64,000 nt of DNA from Spodoptera frugiperda (taxonomy: Eukaryota; Arthropoda; Insecta; Lepidoptera; Noctuidae). Location of the stretch: positions 5,332,001-5,396,000 of the forward strand of contig NC_064240.1 in NCBI RefSeq assembly GCF_023101765.2, read 5' to 3'. A model generated the notes under the pieces. The model was given only the letters and a program-made list of their open reading frames with translations. It ran no database searches and was not told the DNA's origin. Within the stretch, counting starts at the first letter, position 1, and each line of letters begins with the position of its first letter. This document shows positions 51,600-63,182 of this stretch, one piece after another. Made by a program: the position numbers and the translations under genes.

Positions 51600-51785
51600 T
51601 TTTTTTTTTTTAATAAGCCGGTAAACGGATCACCTGATGGTAAGCAATCGCCGCCGCCCATGGACACTTGAAACACCAGAAGCATTACAAGTGCGTTGCC
51701 GGCCTTTTTGGGGTTAGGAATTTAAGGGTTGTTGGGGAATCGGGGATTGGGTAATTGGGCTTCCGGTAACCTCACTCACACAACG
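51600..51785 (+). repeat. family-B dispersed repeat, long copy
   Basis: A T-run then 'taataagccggtaaacggat', 'caatcgccgccgcccatgga', 'aagtgcgttgccggcctttt' and 'ttccggtaacctcactcaca'. This is the cleanest copy in the window. Confidence 0.75.
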
Positions 51786-52217
51786 TCGTTTTTTTTTCGC
51801 ATTATTTTTTTTATATTTAAGTAGCAATGTAGACACAAAAAATATTAATACACATCTGTTGATGTGACATGTAACTGTATCATGGATTTAGATAGAGTAG
51901 CAAAAACCCATTTTAACGACTGTCCACGAGATTTCTGTTTGACAGATCGCAAAATGGGCAATTAATGACTAACGGTTAAACATTAAGATTCAATATAGTT
52001 GTTGATTGAACTAATAAAAAAATCAAATGTAGATTTGGATCAAGTTCAACGAATCTTAGACGGAAAGTCCCAGATTTAATTTTAGGTAAATACAATTTGA
52101 GTGCGTAATTTTTTGCGATCAGATCATCCGATAAAGAACTACTAAGCAACATGACATAGTCTAATTGAAATGACATAAACGTTTATTGCTATGTTAATTT
52201 AATCTTGATGAATTAAT

Positions 52218-52305
52218 GACAAGGATTGGCCGCAAAAAGCTTTAAACAGAGAGGAGTGGAAGAAAGGTAGGTCTTTGTCCTGGAGTGAGACCATGGCTGA
52301 GATCT
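52218..52305 (+). repeat. LINE 3'-end remnant, second copy
   Basis: 'aaggattggccgcaaaaagc', 'gaggagtggaag' and 'gtctttgtcctggagtgaga' match 16527-16620, with a deletion in the middle. Confidence 0.5.
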
Positions 52306-52309
52306 AAAA

Positions 52310-53205
52310 TCTAATAATCTTCAAATAGTAAACTATGTGATGTACCTACATAATTGTAAGTTTTAAACGCGTTTGGATAAGAAAACTTAGATCAAATCAA
52401 TACAATTTTCAACCGCCAACTCATAAAATCTCCATCTGAATTAATGAAATCACGTACTATGTAAAACTTGTTCTTATACTACACAGTATAAAAAAGCACA
52501 ATTTCAAACAAAATAACACTACTAATGACCAGTTCAATAACCTACCTATCTGTAGACTTGCTTACTAGAGATACAATTTTGACATAAACTACAAACAAAA
52601 AGTGTCAAAATTGTAATTGGCCGTAAGTCTTAAAGCCAAAACAAACACAATACCACATTGATATGTTAATTAAAAATTTAAGAAGCTTATTATAAAAAAC
52701 GACTAACAAAATAAAATGGCACCATAACCTTAATCGGCAAGTGGCAGTCCCTGTCATTCGCAAATCGACGAACTAATTATAACGAAGTTTCAAAGCCAAC
52801 GTATCTTGACCCCTCAAAGTGGGCTGCTTGCAAAAAACAAAAGACAAATTTAGCTCAGACAATCTTTTTACCTTTTTTGTGACCTCCCAAAGCTGGCTGG
52901 CTGATGGCTCTTTGGTAATTAACAAACATTAAATATTGTGACAGTTAAAATCCATTAAAGGTTATAGAAAAAGTTAAAAACCACTTATAATTTACAGTAA
53001 CAACTTGACATTTAACATTTGCACTGATTTTTTGTGGTCAGCATTAAACATTTGTGTGTTTATGGCCAACATTCATCACTGGTCGTGACTTTTTTCATGA
53101 TTAGTGATCACGAAGAAATTTCAAACCACAATATCTCAATCCTTAAAAATCAACGTCAGTCTTCAAGTAAAATGCGAGATAACTTTTTGGGACGGAGGTG
53201 CGAAT
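52310..53205. other. non-coding stretch with one inverted repeat
   Basis: A 13-bp perfect inverted repeat (tacaattttgaca / tgtcaaaattgta) lies at 52572-52615 with an 18-nt loop. 'ctggctgatggctctttg' at 52897-52914 resembles part of the long family-A copy. No exon is seen. Confidence 0.45.
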
Positions 53206-53212
53206 AACCTAA

Positions 53213-53344
53213 CGGATGACCGGGGCATCGCTCGAAGCAGGAGTAGGAACAGGGTGGATTTTAGTCAGTAAGAGTCTGACACTCCCTCTTGCCTCACCCA
53301 AGGCGAGAAAAATCATTGGATGATTTTTCCTCCTCAAAAAAGGG
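53213..53344 (-). repeat. family-A dispersed repeat
   Basis: 'agcaggagtaggaacagggt', 'agtaagagtctgacactccc' and 'tcattggatgatttttcctc' with an A-run, as at 29174 and 5556. Confidence 0.7.
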
Positions 53345-54129
53345 TGCATTGTAGCATTATCTATTTACGTACAAGCTCACAGGCATTTTTCAGTTGTAAA
53401 GCAATAAATAACAAATTATTAACACATTTATTTCGTAAACAGTGTGCAATATAGGTTCCGCCAACTGAGCGAGGGGTGTGTAATCACAGACTCTATCGAC
53501 ACGCCGGGAAATGCAACCGAGAATTTATCAGATCTCCCCCATAACTTACGCTAAAATACTAAAATTGCTTTCTCGAAATCTTTTAGTCAGATCTTCACGC
53601 TCTCAGCACTTATTATATTCCATTACGATACCAATAATAGCTGAATACTATTACAATTCTCTTTAAGCACTAGTTATCGACACATCTTAATTAAGAATGC
53701 CAATATAGATTAATGAAATGCGTTTAATATCAATGCAGTGTTCCCTACATATATCCCGTTAACATCCCGTTCGGAATGTGGGTTGCACAGCTTACCTGCC
53801 TTGACATTGTAAAAATATTTTTGGGTTCATTAAACCAAGTGAAAATACCCTTTGCAGCCATTTTATGGTCAGAAAATATGCCATAAAGATATGAACCGCT
53901 CATAATAAAACAGCAACACGTTTGTAAAAGATTATTTTTGCTAGTACTTATTCTGCTCAACTGTTTTATTCGTATATTGCGTGTCGAAATGCAGTGCTCT
54001 AATGGTCGAATTAACTTTAGCTACTTATTTCTCCAGTTTTCAAACATCAAGAAACACATTTGACACCTACATCAAGAATGGGACAAAAATAAATTTCCAA
54101 ATCAAATCATAAGCTATTCGATTCTACAC

Positions 54130-54370
54130 GTGACCAGAAGGCTGGCTATTTCTTCGGTCAGAAGATAAGCATTGCCATTCAACGTGGCAATGCGGCCAGT
54201 CTTCTGGGAACGTTCCCTAGTGACAGCGATGCGGACGAGTACTTCGACGCCTAACGAGATTTTTTTTCTTTATTTTAGTTTTTAGTTAGATTTATTCCTT
54301 TTTTAGGTATTTTTAAGTTGTAAATAATGTGTAATCGTAATAATTTACTTCGAATAAATGGTAGAAAATG
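54130..54370 (+). repeat. non-LTR retrotransposon ORF2 C-terminus and 3' tail
   Basis: The frame 54132-54254 reads D-Q-K-A-G-Y-F-F-G-Q-K-I-S-I-A-I-Q-R-G-N-A-A-S-L-L-G-T and ends E-Y-F-D-A, stop. The A-I-Q-R-G-N-A-A-S block is a C-terminal signature I remember from lepidopteran LINE ORF2 proteins. A T-rich 3' region and 'gaataaatgg' (54353) follow. It is 5'-truncated: no reverse transcriptase domain is present. Confidence 0.65.
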
Positions 54371-54842
54371 AGACTAGATTAAACTTCCAGCGTCAAGAGA
54401 GCACACGAACAAACAGACATCTTCTATTTCATACATACTACAGAAATAGACATATACAAGTCCCCAGTCTCTGCAGAACCCATAACATGCATTACGGGTA
54501 CATAATCTCACTTGGTTCGCATTTTATTTTCTTGTGACCGTGACTATCTGAAGGCTAGATCGGCCGTCACGGGAAATAAAGTTAGCGTTGGTAATATGAC
54601 ACTTGAGACCCTCAGATACGACCAGTCATCATCCATTATGGCTTATTCTGCGATCTCTGCTCGATAATGTATCTACTTAGATTCTGCTATGTCATTTAGA
54701 TATAGAATTTTATTTAAAGTTTAGCTTTGTGTTCGAAATATGGTCTAGACTTTGATTTGCATACACGTTTGATAAGCGTGAAGTTAAATTCTTAATCTTA
54801 AGGTGCATTTACAGTTTTGACGCTGTAACTCTCTAAATTATT

Positions 54843-55025
54843 TATTACTAGCTATTTCCACTTAGTTTCACCTGCTTCTATAGATCGTAGAGTGATGTTT
54901 TATATTACAAAGCTTCTCCTAACAATAAGGAATACATTAAAAAAAGAAATCCAATTTGGTGCAGTCGTTCAAAAGTTATGCGCGTACATACATTTTGGCG
55001 TTTCATTTTTCATTTACATAGATAC
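54843..55025 (-). repeat. 'actagctatttcc' family repeat
   Basis: 'ttactagctatttccactta', 'agatcgtagagtgatgtttt', 'gaaatccaatttggtgcagt' and 'tcgttcaaaagttatgcgcg' are the reverse of the family at 8809-9005. Confidence 0.55.
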
Positions 55026-55029
55026 TGAA

Positions 55030-56439
55030 TAACTATTGTGAACAACAAAATCAAAATACTTAACTACCCATCCCGTTCCGATTAAGAACTCCTGTTAGCA
55101 AAATATAAACTTGTCCTCTTCATATTGACTCATAAAACTTCAATTTAATCGTCACTACCGCTATTTTATGCAGCAGATAGTGCTATGCCATATTCTCACA
55201 GCAATTTGTTTCCAAGCACTAAATAACTTCCCGTTTGTTAAATGCTGTCCAATGTTCATTAGCTTCTCATGTGTGTGTAAAGCAACGGCAACATATGGCC
55301 CTCAAGTCGGAAGCCAAATGTTCACATAGGAGCTACATAATGTACATAATGGGTAATCCTCGTTTACTTAGAGCTATAAAATATAAAGTCATATAACCTA
55401 TCATCTTCATTTTCATCAGTCAAGAGACCCATACTGACAATGTAAAGCTCTCCTAATATTGAACATAGTAAATTTCCCTAAAAAAAGGAGGATCTTTTGT
55501 CCAAATGCGAAGTGATCATGCCTGGCGGGCTTTCTGCCGTCATGCGTTGGGTTTTTCTATCCATGTTTATTCGCATGTAAACTTCATATGTGTGATGTTG
55601 ATGTAGGATTGATAACGTCAGCCGATAATTTGGTCGTCAATCGTCTATGTGCGACTTCTGTCATCTGTCTCTTGTCATGTATCGTCACAATATCTTTAGT
55701 AGTTTTTTTAGAATTTTACATTGAAATTCTAAAGTAATTTGGTCTGAAGAAATACAGCTTGTTAAGTAATGACCGTGGCCGACTATTCTCGAGTAGAACA
55801 ACCGTAAACCAAGTAACACTCGTACTACATTTACAGTACCACAGAATTTCCTTCACCAACTCTAAAGTGGCATGATCCAATAAATATCCTCGTATTTAGG
55901 TTCGATTTCCGATCGGTTTATTTCAACATTTAAGTCGGATCACGAGTGCTTTCGATACGGTACACGAGAACTGTTTTACTTGAACGATCGTTTTCAGTGT
56001 TACCACAAGTAGACCGACAGACACTTTCCGATATCTGTTGGAGATAGGAAGGAGATCAAATAAAGGTGACGGCGCTTACTGTCAATTCGAATCCTTGCAC
56101 CGCGTGTTAATCTTAATAGCTTGGCGAGGCTTCATGTCTATCAGACCAATGAAGAATGTGTTTAGGAACCATACTCACTCGTGCGAATAATTAAAGATGT
56201 CCTCAGACAATAACACCATTCAAGAGAACTAAAAGTTACCTTTTTAAGATTGGATGCGTGTGTGTGTTTATGCTCATGTAACTTTTAAACTATTACTAGA
56301 ACATACCTGTTATCGAACATCTAACTTTAATTGTTAACAACTCTCATTCCCCCATCAATTCAACCAGCTATTGAAAAGTAAATGCCCTTCGATACTGAAC
56401 CGTAAAATCGATTTAGCATTGAATACCAATTTCCATTAC
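55030..56439. other. stretch downstream of the candidate exon
   Basis: No repeat copy is recognised. The part down to 55917 may be the 3'UTR of the gene ending at 56440 (AATAAA on the minus strand at 55922-55917). Confidence 0.3.
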
Positions 56440-56668
56440 TCAGGCATTGGCTAACAGATCATAATCATAAGCTATAGGGAGCGTATCCATGCGTTTCTTG
56501 TTCCGAGTACATTCGTATTTTAGTTGCGAACAGGGCCCGTTAGCGGGTGAAGAGTGGCGAACTGGCGATGTTGGCGGTGTGGTACAAAGACTTCGTGCTC
56601 CATAAATCGGGGAGACTATGACCTTCCGAGGTGAGGAGTGGTGCGGCGCCCGACGCGTCATTGCGGAC
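56440..56668 (-). CDS. candidate 3' terminal coding exon of an unidentified gene
   Basis: On the minus strand an acceptor (ggcatttag) at 56669 opens a 229-nt frame. It has one leading base, 75 codons and TGA at 56442-56440. GC content is clearly above the flanks. The peptide starts S-A-M-T-R-R-A-P-H-H-S-S-P, has a Pro/Ser/Thr-rich middle (C-T-T-P-P-T-S-P-V-R-H-S-S-P), then a charged segment and ends A-Y-D-Y-D-L-L-A-N-A. This looks like the cytoplasmic or disordered tail of a larger protein. I recognise no domain and give no function. The next AATAAA downstream is at 55922-55917. Upstream exons were not found in the window and may lie beyond 64000. Confidence 0.42.
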
Positions 56669-56669
56669 C

Positions 56670-58375
56670 TAAATGCCGATAGACAGCATTGGGAATCAGA
56701 TCCTGTTTATTGCTGTTCAATACACGTAAATACCTATTGATATAACTATAATATATTATGCAGATACTAAATGCGTTATTTTTTGTCTTACAAATTCGAC
56801 ATACGCCGTATTTTTGATAAACATATGTAGAATCTCGCCATCAAACGTAACAGTTTGGCGAATTAAGATTTAATGCCACACAATTGTTAACTTTATAAGA
56901 TAAATAAATATAAAAAAAAAACAAAATATGATGCGGGCATCAAGAAAAATTTACCATCAGCGTGCTCCATCCATGATCCATCAACTTTACAAAACGTTTT
57001 CATGTGAATAAAAAGTCTATTTTCATTGATAACCATCGCACTACAAGAAGTCCAGCAATATCAATTCACACGCAAAATCTAGTAAATTCTAGTTAGAAAT
57101 CCTTAATAGAGCCTTAGATGAGAGTTGGGCAATGTATCGAGACATTATTGACAATTGTAACAGATAACAATTTTCTCTATCTAATGCTGTTATTAGCCGT
57201 TAAAACAACTCTCTCTTCATAAGGTCACTTACACACGATAAGTTCAAAAATTCGTAAGTAAGTATGAATTGTAAAAGCGTAAAATTACTCGGTGTTTTTG
57301 CCTAAACGCCTCTAAGTGCGAGACGTATAAATGTTTGCCAAACCATTGATTGGGTTACAAGATAAACATTGAACGCTCAAGTAGCAAATAAGTTGAGTGC
57401 ACTGCAAACATTAGAATCGGATTTTACTTTGAGGAAAATCTAAATGGACGATTTTAGAGACGGTTGGTGAACGTCTTGAAGTAATACCGATTATAAATGA
57501 ATTCGTTGAAGGAAATTTGCCTGAAGGCGAGTTAACAGGGATGTATCACATATTTTTCACAAATACCTATGTATGGGAGAGCTATGCTTACAGAAAACCG
57601 AGGTTGAAACAAAGCTTGCATTATGTTTCGTTGATTGAATGACCTTACCGGAGACCCAATTACCCGTATTTTAGATTAGTAGATAATTAATAATAAGTAG
57701 ATTGCACTTTGACACATGAAGACTTTTAGGAAACCAATACTTGACCATGTCAAAAAAATCCTTAAATGATCATCGAAAGGACACGGAAAAAAGAACAAGC
57801 CTACCCAGACAGCCGCACACACCACATCACTCGAGTGCCTAAACAAAAAAAAATTGATATCGATATCAAAACCATCGATAAACCGTAATCCAAAATTCTC
57901 GCAGAGCAACACATCTTGTTTAAAAGATATCTTCATAAAGATCCTTATTACGGCGACAGAGAACATCTTTGACAATGAAGCTGATAAATGGCTCGCGAGA
58001 CCAAATTATAAGACGATGACACGATAAGAAAAACACGAGATTATTATCTTACAGCCTTTTATGATAAACTCTTTACATTATACTACGTTGTAAGGAAACA
58101 ATGTAATTAATGAGTAGCTGTAAGTAAGAATTACATGGACGCCACTTAACTATACATTGTTGCTAGTATTGAACTCCTTATATTTATGTTTATGACCATC
58201 TAAACAAAAGTGTAATTTGATTGGTTCGTTAAAATCGAGTCTGGATTTTGATTGTCATGTTTGTAAATCTGTGTTAATATTCGAACTGCATTAAACAGTT
58301 TTAATCGGATTCATATTGATGCTCATATTATTGTTAAAGTAATTACGAACTAGAACCAGGTGTTTGCTCTCATTA
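56670..58375. other. possible intron upstream of the candidate exon
   Basis: AT-rich. The 99-codon minus-strand frame at 57676-57975 is Phe/Ile-rich without motif and is probably chance. No further exon is seen. Confidence 0.3.
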
Positions 58376-58523
58376 TGGCCCAATTACCCCTCTCCCCAAT
58401 CTTCCCTATCTCCGTTTCCCGAACAACCCTTAAATTCCTTATCCCACTAACGTACTTGAAACTTCTCTGGTGTTTCAGGTGTCTATAGGCGATTGCTTAC
58501 CAACAGGTGTTGGTAAGCAATCG
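58376..58523 (-). repeat. degenerate family-B copy ending in a palindrome
   Basis: 'cgaacaacccttaaattcct', 'acttctctggtgtttcaggt' and 'gattgcttaccaacaggtg' follow the family order. Where other copies continue 'atccgtctgctcg', this copy turns back on itself: arm 58490-58505, GG, arm 58508-58523, 16 of 16 bp complementary. Confidence 0.7.
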
Positions 58524-58529
58524 TAAGTT

Positions 58530-61215
58530 CGTGTAATGGCTTATGACAACGAAAAATTGTGACATAAATATTTAATAATTCCATCTTTGTATCATCATCT
58601 ATTTGTCATTAAAATCCAAGAATTTACTAAAGTGACGGTGTCTTATCAGACAGTCAACAAATTCTTTTGTTGCCAATAAAAGTAAAAAAAAATGCGATAT
58701 CACAATTAATTTCTTTGAACTTGATAATTGGCACTTACATAATATATGGTAGTCACATATCAACGGAAACGTAACCAAAACGTTACACACTGCATAATAT
58801 TATGAACCAAATTTTGCTTTTCCCAGTAAAGAAACGATAGAACTAGAAATAGTACTAATTGCTAGACCACGTTTAGTAAAGACAACAAAACGAACGTATT
58901 GTCAAGGTTTGTCTCCAAACATTACGGTAACTTCTGTAACTCGTTTACTTTTGTTCACTGTCGCTACTTGTGTGGTATCATACACTGTCTTACGCGAAAA
59001 TCCCAATAATATTTTGCCTGTGCGCAGCCCGGTAAACGAACTTGAGACATTTACTTACAAACAGTCAACTAACGAGGCGGTTTAGCAGAAATAGTCTACT
59101 ATAGTTACCATGAATACTTTATAACAGTTTTTAATTGAACCCATGTTCACGGGCTTTTCAATAAATTAATTTATTTCTATACCTAAGTGAAAACTCACGT
59201 TTATCAATAACCCGTGTGAAGCCATGTGCATCTACAAACGATAGCAATTGCTTCCTACAATTAACCCACACAATTGAACAATTACACTTTGAACGTCAAT
59301 AGTCCACCTTAATAAACTGTTCTGCGACAAGTTCATGGTTACTAGGCTAAGTAGCATTCAGATATGATGGTATGATAAAGGACAGCACCTATGCTTAGTA
59401 CAATTTTGGTCTAAATTCGAAAGATGATGAAAAAGAAACTTTTATCCTAAAGTTACGTACTTTTTAAATGTTTACATACATCAATACCTACTATATCAAT
59501 ACCATATAAGTTTACATAATACCAAAAAAAAAGTCTACTAATGCATTTTCTTCTAATTTACGGGGTAATTATCATGTTTCAAATACATACATTTTTATAA
59601 ACATCTACTATCACATCATTCAATCTTATTTCGCATTTCTTTCCTACGTTTTGACAGTACCTCCAAAAATCAGTAAAGTAATAATCACAACAAAAGTGTA
59701 CTTCCCTTTAAAAAAACATTAACTCTCCTTTTAACGACCCATTAAGACCTTTAGCCCGGACAAAAGCCATTCAAGCGAGAAACAATGCCGGCTAATAAAT
59801 TCATATCAGTTTCACGCACATAACCCTTAATTACGTAAAACATATTCGAAGCATGACCCTACATACGCGTGCTGATAATTACTTTAAAACTGTGACGTCA
59901 CACCATTTATATTTTAAATGTATAATGCGGAGGTATTGACCAATTACATATGCAAGCACAGCCCTACAGTGACCTTTATGTACCATGTCAATGGCCTGGA
60001 CTGAGCCAGGAATGTCTTATGTCATACGTGATACGACGACACAAAAAACTAATTATGATTTTGCACGCTTAAGGAGATTGGAGTCTCCTAAATGTCAGTA
60101 GGTATGATATTAATAATGAATTGGAAATTCTTAACTTACAATATCGTATGTAAGAGCGATTTCCGATTAAATTATTTTAATTTCCCTCTTGCTGAATAAA
60201 ATTTCGTCACGTCAAAATGAAGTTGTTGATCTTTTCGCAATCTTCCTGGGTAAATATTAATTAATATTTCCGATTCGTATAAATTACACGTGAACTTATC
60301 AGCTACACTAGATCAGCTGGCCACACAGGCTCATTCGTACTCGTCCTAAGACGGCCGTAACTTGTGACAGCTTACTATTATTATAATGCTATGATTACAC
60401 ATCGCTCGGAGCCGAGTTATTAATAAATTGTTAATACGTACCTCCCCACTGTCCACAATGCGACCACGAGTCTTAAATCATAAAGTAATTACCGTTCTAA
60501 GATAGGCTTTCTTCTTGAGATTGAGAAATGAGTCGTTTAAAGATGGGCAAAGGAATAAATCACCGCTGTTGTTACATTGGCTATAGGATTTACCGGAACG
60601 ATTTTATTGAAGGTATCTCTGATATTAACAATTGTTACATTTTCAGTGAATTGTAGATTTTATATTGCACGGATCAGTGCCGATTTAGTGATGTTTGTTT
60701 ACTTACACAAAAAGAAAATAACTTAGATTGTTTTCTAAATATTATGTGTAACTCTTATTAGAAGTTTAAAAAAACTTTTCATGTCTTATTTCATCGTGAC
60801 TTTATTGTTTTTCCTATCACGTTTAATTACTGACCAAGCTGTACCACTACGGACAATTCAAATTCAAAGACTAAGATCAAGTCCTTCATCAAGCAAAGCA
60901 TCACTTCGTTCCCAAAAAAAAAAACGCTTCAAATATTTAGCAATAGTAAGTGCTTACCACCTACGTAGTCTTCATAGGGAAAGTCAGAACTTAGGACATC
61001 CTAGCATCACAAGCAAACCCACAGCACGATACTTAAGTTACACAGACTATAATTAAACCAGTAGGTACCTAATAAATTGTAAGCAACAAGGCTCACGATG
61101 CTTTTCATTTCACTTTCTAAACAAATACATCTGGCATTCGCTGTAATTTTCAGTAGTCGACCGTTATTTATGGCTGAAATTTTCTTTTCATTGCTTTAAG
61201 ATTGTGATCTACTCG
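58530..61215. other. non-coding stretch with one small candidate exon
   Basis: AT-rich. The only frame worth noting is at 60781-60950 (+): ATG, a hydrophobic signal-like start (I-V-T-L-L-F-F-L), a basic stretch, then the donor-like ATA|GTAAGTGC. No downstream exon is identified and the Lys run comes from an A tract, so I do not call a gene. Confidence 0.3.
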
Positions 61216-61221
61216 TATATA

Positions 61222-61627
61222 CAATGTGATAAGGGTGGGATTTCTAACCCGTTAATGCTGAATTCTACATCTAATTTTATCGACAAAAAAATTATATGAG
61301 GGTTTGAACCCCCAATTGAAAATATTGAAAAATAGTGATTTTTTCGGTAAAAATTATTCAGAAATGATTTTTTTCTCACCAAAACATTATCAAACTTATG
61401 AAAAAAGTAATGAATTAGTTAGCCAAGGTTATTAGCTACCGTTTGTCGTTTTTTTTTGTTTCTACGACGCATACAACCTTTGATATCAAAAAAAGTAAAA
61501 AAAATATTAAAATAGCCATAACTTTTAGGGGGAGGGGATTCGACCCCTTCGACCCCCGACTTTTGTCGATAAAATTTGATGTAGAATTCAGCCTTAACGG
61601 GTTAGAAGTCTCGCCCCTATCACATTG
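61222..61627. mobile_element. 406-bp element with long terminal inverted repeats, TATA flanks
   Basis: The left end (CAATGTGATAAGGGTGGGAT, on to 'ttttatcgacaaaa', 61222-61288) is matched in reverse by 61560-61627 ('ttttgtcgataaaatttgat' to 'tcgcccctatcacattg'), about 60 of 66 bp by eye. TATA borders both ends (61218-61221 and 61628-61631). The interior has no transposase frame. The frame 61443-61721 runs across the end and is not a gene. Confidence 0.8.
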
Positions 61628-61631
61628 TATA

Positions 61632-61765
61632 AAGTTAGAAGTCTGTTCGTTTGAATGCGCTATTCTCTGGAATTACTGGTTCGATTTGAAAAATTGTTTT
61701 TGTATTGGTTTGTCTATTTAACCTATAATGCTACGATCGCTATGCTACGCTACGATCAAAAGGAG
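61632..61765 (+). repeat. partial copy of the 8809-type repeat
   Basis: 'ctgttcgtttgaatgcgcta', 'ggaattactggttcgatttg' and 'gctacgatcaaaaggagac' follow the order of 8845-8975. It directly abuts the TIR element at 61222-61627, suggesting that element landed in this repeat and separated it from its start. Confidence 0.5.
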
Positions 61766-61819
61766 ACAAACAAAGTGGGGATACAAAGAGAAGTCTTTTA
61801 AAAAGAGCGAACTCTTTTT

Positions 61820-61935
61820 TAAAAGGCCGGCAACGCACCTGTGTCTTCTCTGGTGTTGCGGGTATCCATAGACGGCGCTGATCGCTTACCATCAGGTGAC
61901 CCGTCTGCTCGTTTGCCCCCTATTCTATAAAAAAG
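61820..61935 (-). repeat. family-B dispersed repeat
   Basis: 'aaaaggccggcaacgcacct', 'tctctggtgttgcgggtatc', 'accatcaggtgacccgtctg' and 'ctcgtttgccccctattcta'. Confidence 0.75.
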
Positions 61936-61939
61936 ACCT

Positions 61940-62515
61940 CGCAAAAGTCGCTAATATTTGTTATGAATAGGGATATAATATGTATATGATTAGATGGTTG
62001 GTACAGTGGTCGCTAGTACGATTGTACTTATTTTATTTGTTGCAAAAAATGTAACAATTCAACTTTGAACCTAATAAACCTAATTGATTTCCAGGTCAGC
62101 AATGATAAACTAGCACGTGTTAATACCCTATGTCTATAAGTCACATGTTTGAATGAAGCTATTCGCTAAATGATTGACGACCGATATAAACTGACGACTA
62201 CTGCGCACTGTAGGTATTATTATCCCATTTCCTTTATCAACGCCACGTGCATTCCAGAAAATATAATTTTAGTTTCATTTTGTTATTTTTTCTTAGTGAA
62301 ATTCACATCTGCGTTCAATTTTTGCAGTTGGCAAATATATTTTTAGAGATTATATTGAAATCTGTTATTTTTACACTGCGTGCTTTGTCACATTAAGAAT
62401 GAATGCGAATGTTTCAATTTAAGGGACACGCAAGGATGAGGAACGTTATGAAATACACACAAACCACCAACGAATATTAAACATAATACACATACATTAT
62501 TTAACCAAATTAACA
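61940..62515. other. non-coding stretch without a recognised gene
   Basis: Nothing recognised. Confidence 0.4.
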
Positions 62516-62519
62516 AAAA

Positions 62520-62695
62520 ATCACGGTTACCTCACATAAATTAATGGAGAAAAGCTCGACTAGTTTCGAGTCACAAAGGAACTCTAGATCATGAGCAGCG
62601 TGCGCAGACACGATGACGTCGCACCAACCTGCTATGATCATAATGAATTCTATGATAATAAAGCTATGTCTCACGATAGTTATTATAAAAATATT
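62520..62695 (-). repeat. family-D dispersed repeat
   Basis: 'cataaattaatggagaaaag', 'ctcgactagtttcgagtcac', 'atgagcagcgtgcgcagaca' and 'gttattataaaaatattatt'. It is the reverse of 17045-17175 and extends further, like 5124-5230. Confidence 0.7.
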
Positions 62696-62699
62696 ATTT

Positions 62700-63180
62700 A
62701 ACCAACTTCAATAAAACAGAGGGCTTTCATCAATTCAACAGATTTGTTTTTCTGTTTTTTTTCCTCAAAAACTTTTACAATGATTGGCATTAAACATCTG
62801 GCAATTGTATCTGTCTGCCTAAAATGGAAGATAAAGACATTCACACTCTTTATTTATTGCTTACACTGGAAAACAACTTTTATTTTAATTAACATTTTAC
62901 ATGACTCGTAGTTAACCAAATTAAGTTAAAGCGTGCGTTAAGTTGCCCAATAAATTGTTGTTGATGTAGGATAATACGGTTTTTAATACGTCACTTACTC
63001 GTAAGTACTTTATTCTTATGAATGGTACTGAGAAAATAGATGGAGAAACCAATTAGACTCTATTCTAGGCCTCACACTTTAATAGTAACATTATTGATAC
63101 ACTTTTTATTTTTTTGAAAGGAAATCAGTCCACCCCATCTTCATCTATCTCTGTCCTCTCTAGCGTACTCCTGTAAGAGT
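62700..63180. other. non-coding stretch without a recognised gene
   Basis: Nothing recognised apart from AT-rich sequence. Confidence 0.4.
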
Positions 63181-63182
63181 GT

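Noticed and set aside
57676..57975. 99-codon minus-strand frame
   Set aside because: Phe/Ile-rich, no family motif, no splice context.
61443..61721. 92-codon plus-strand frame
   Set aside because: It spans the right end of the TIR element and the adjoining repeat.
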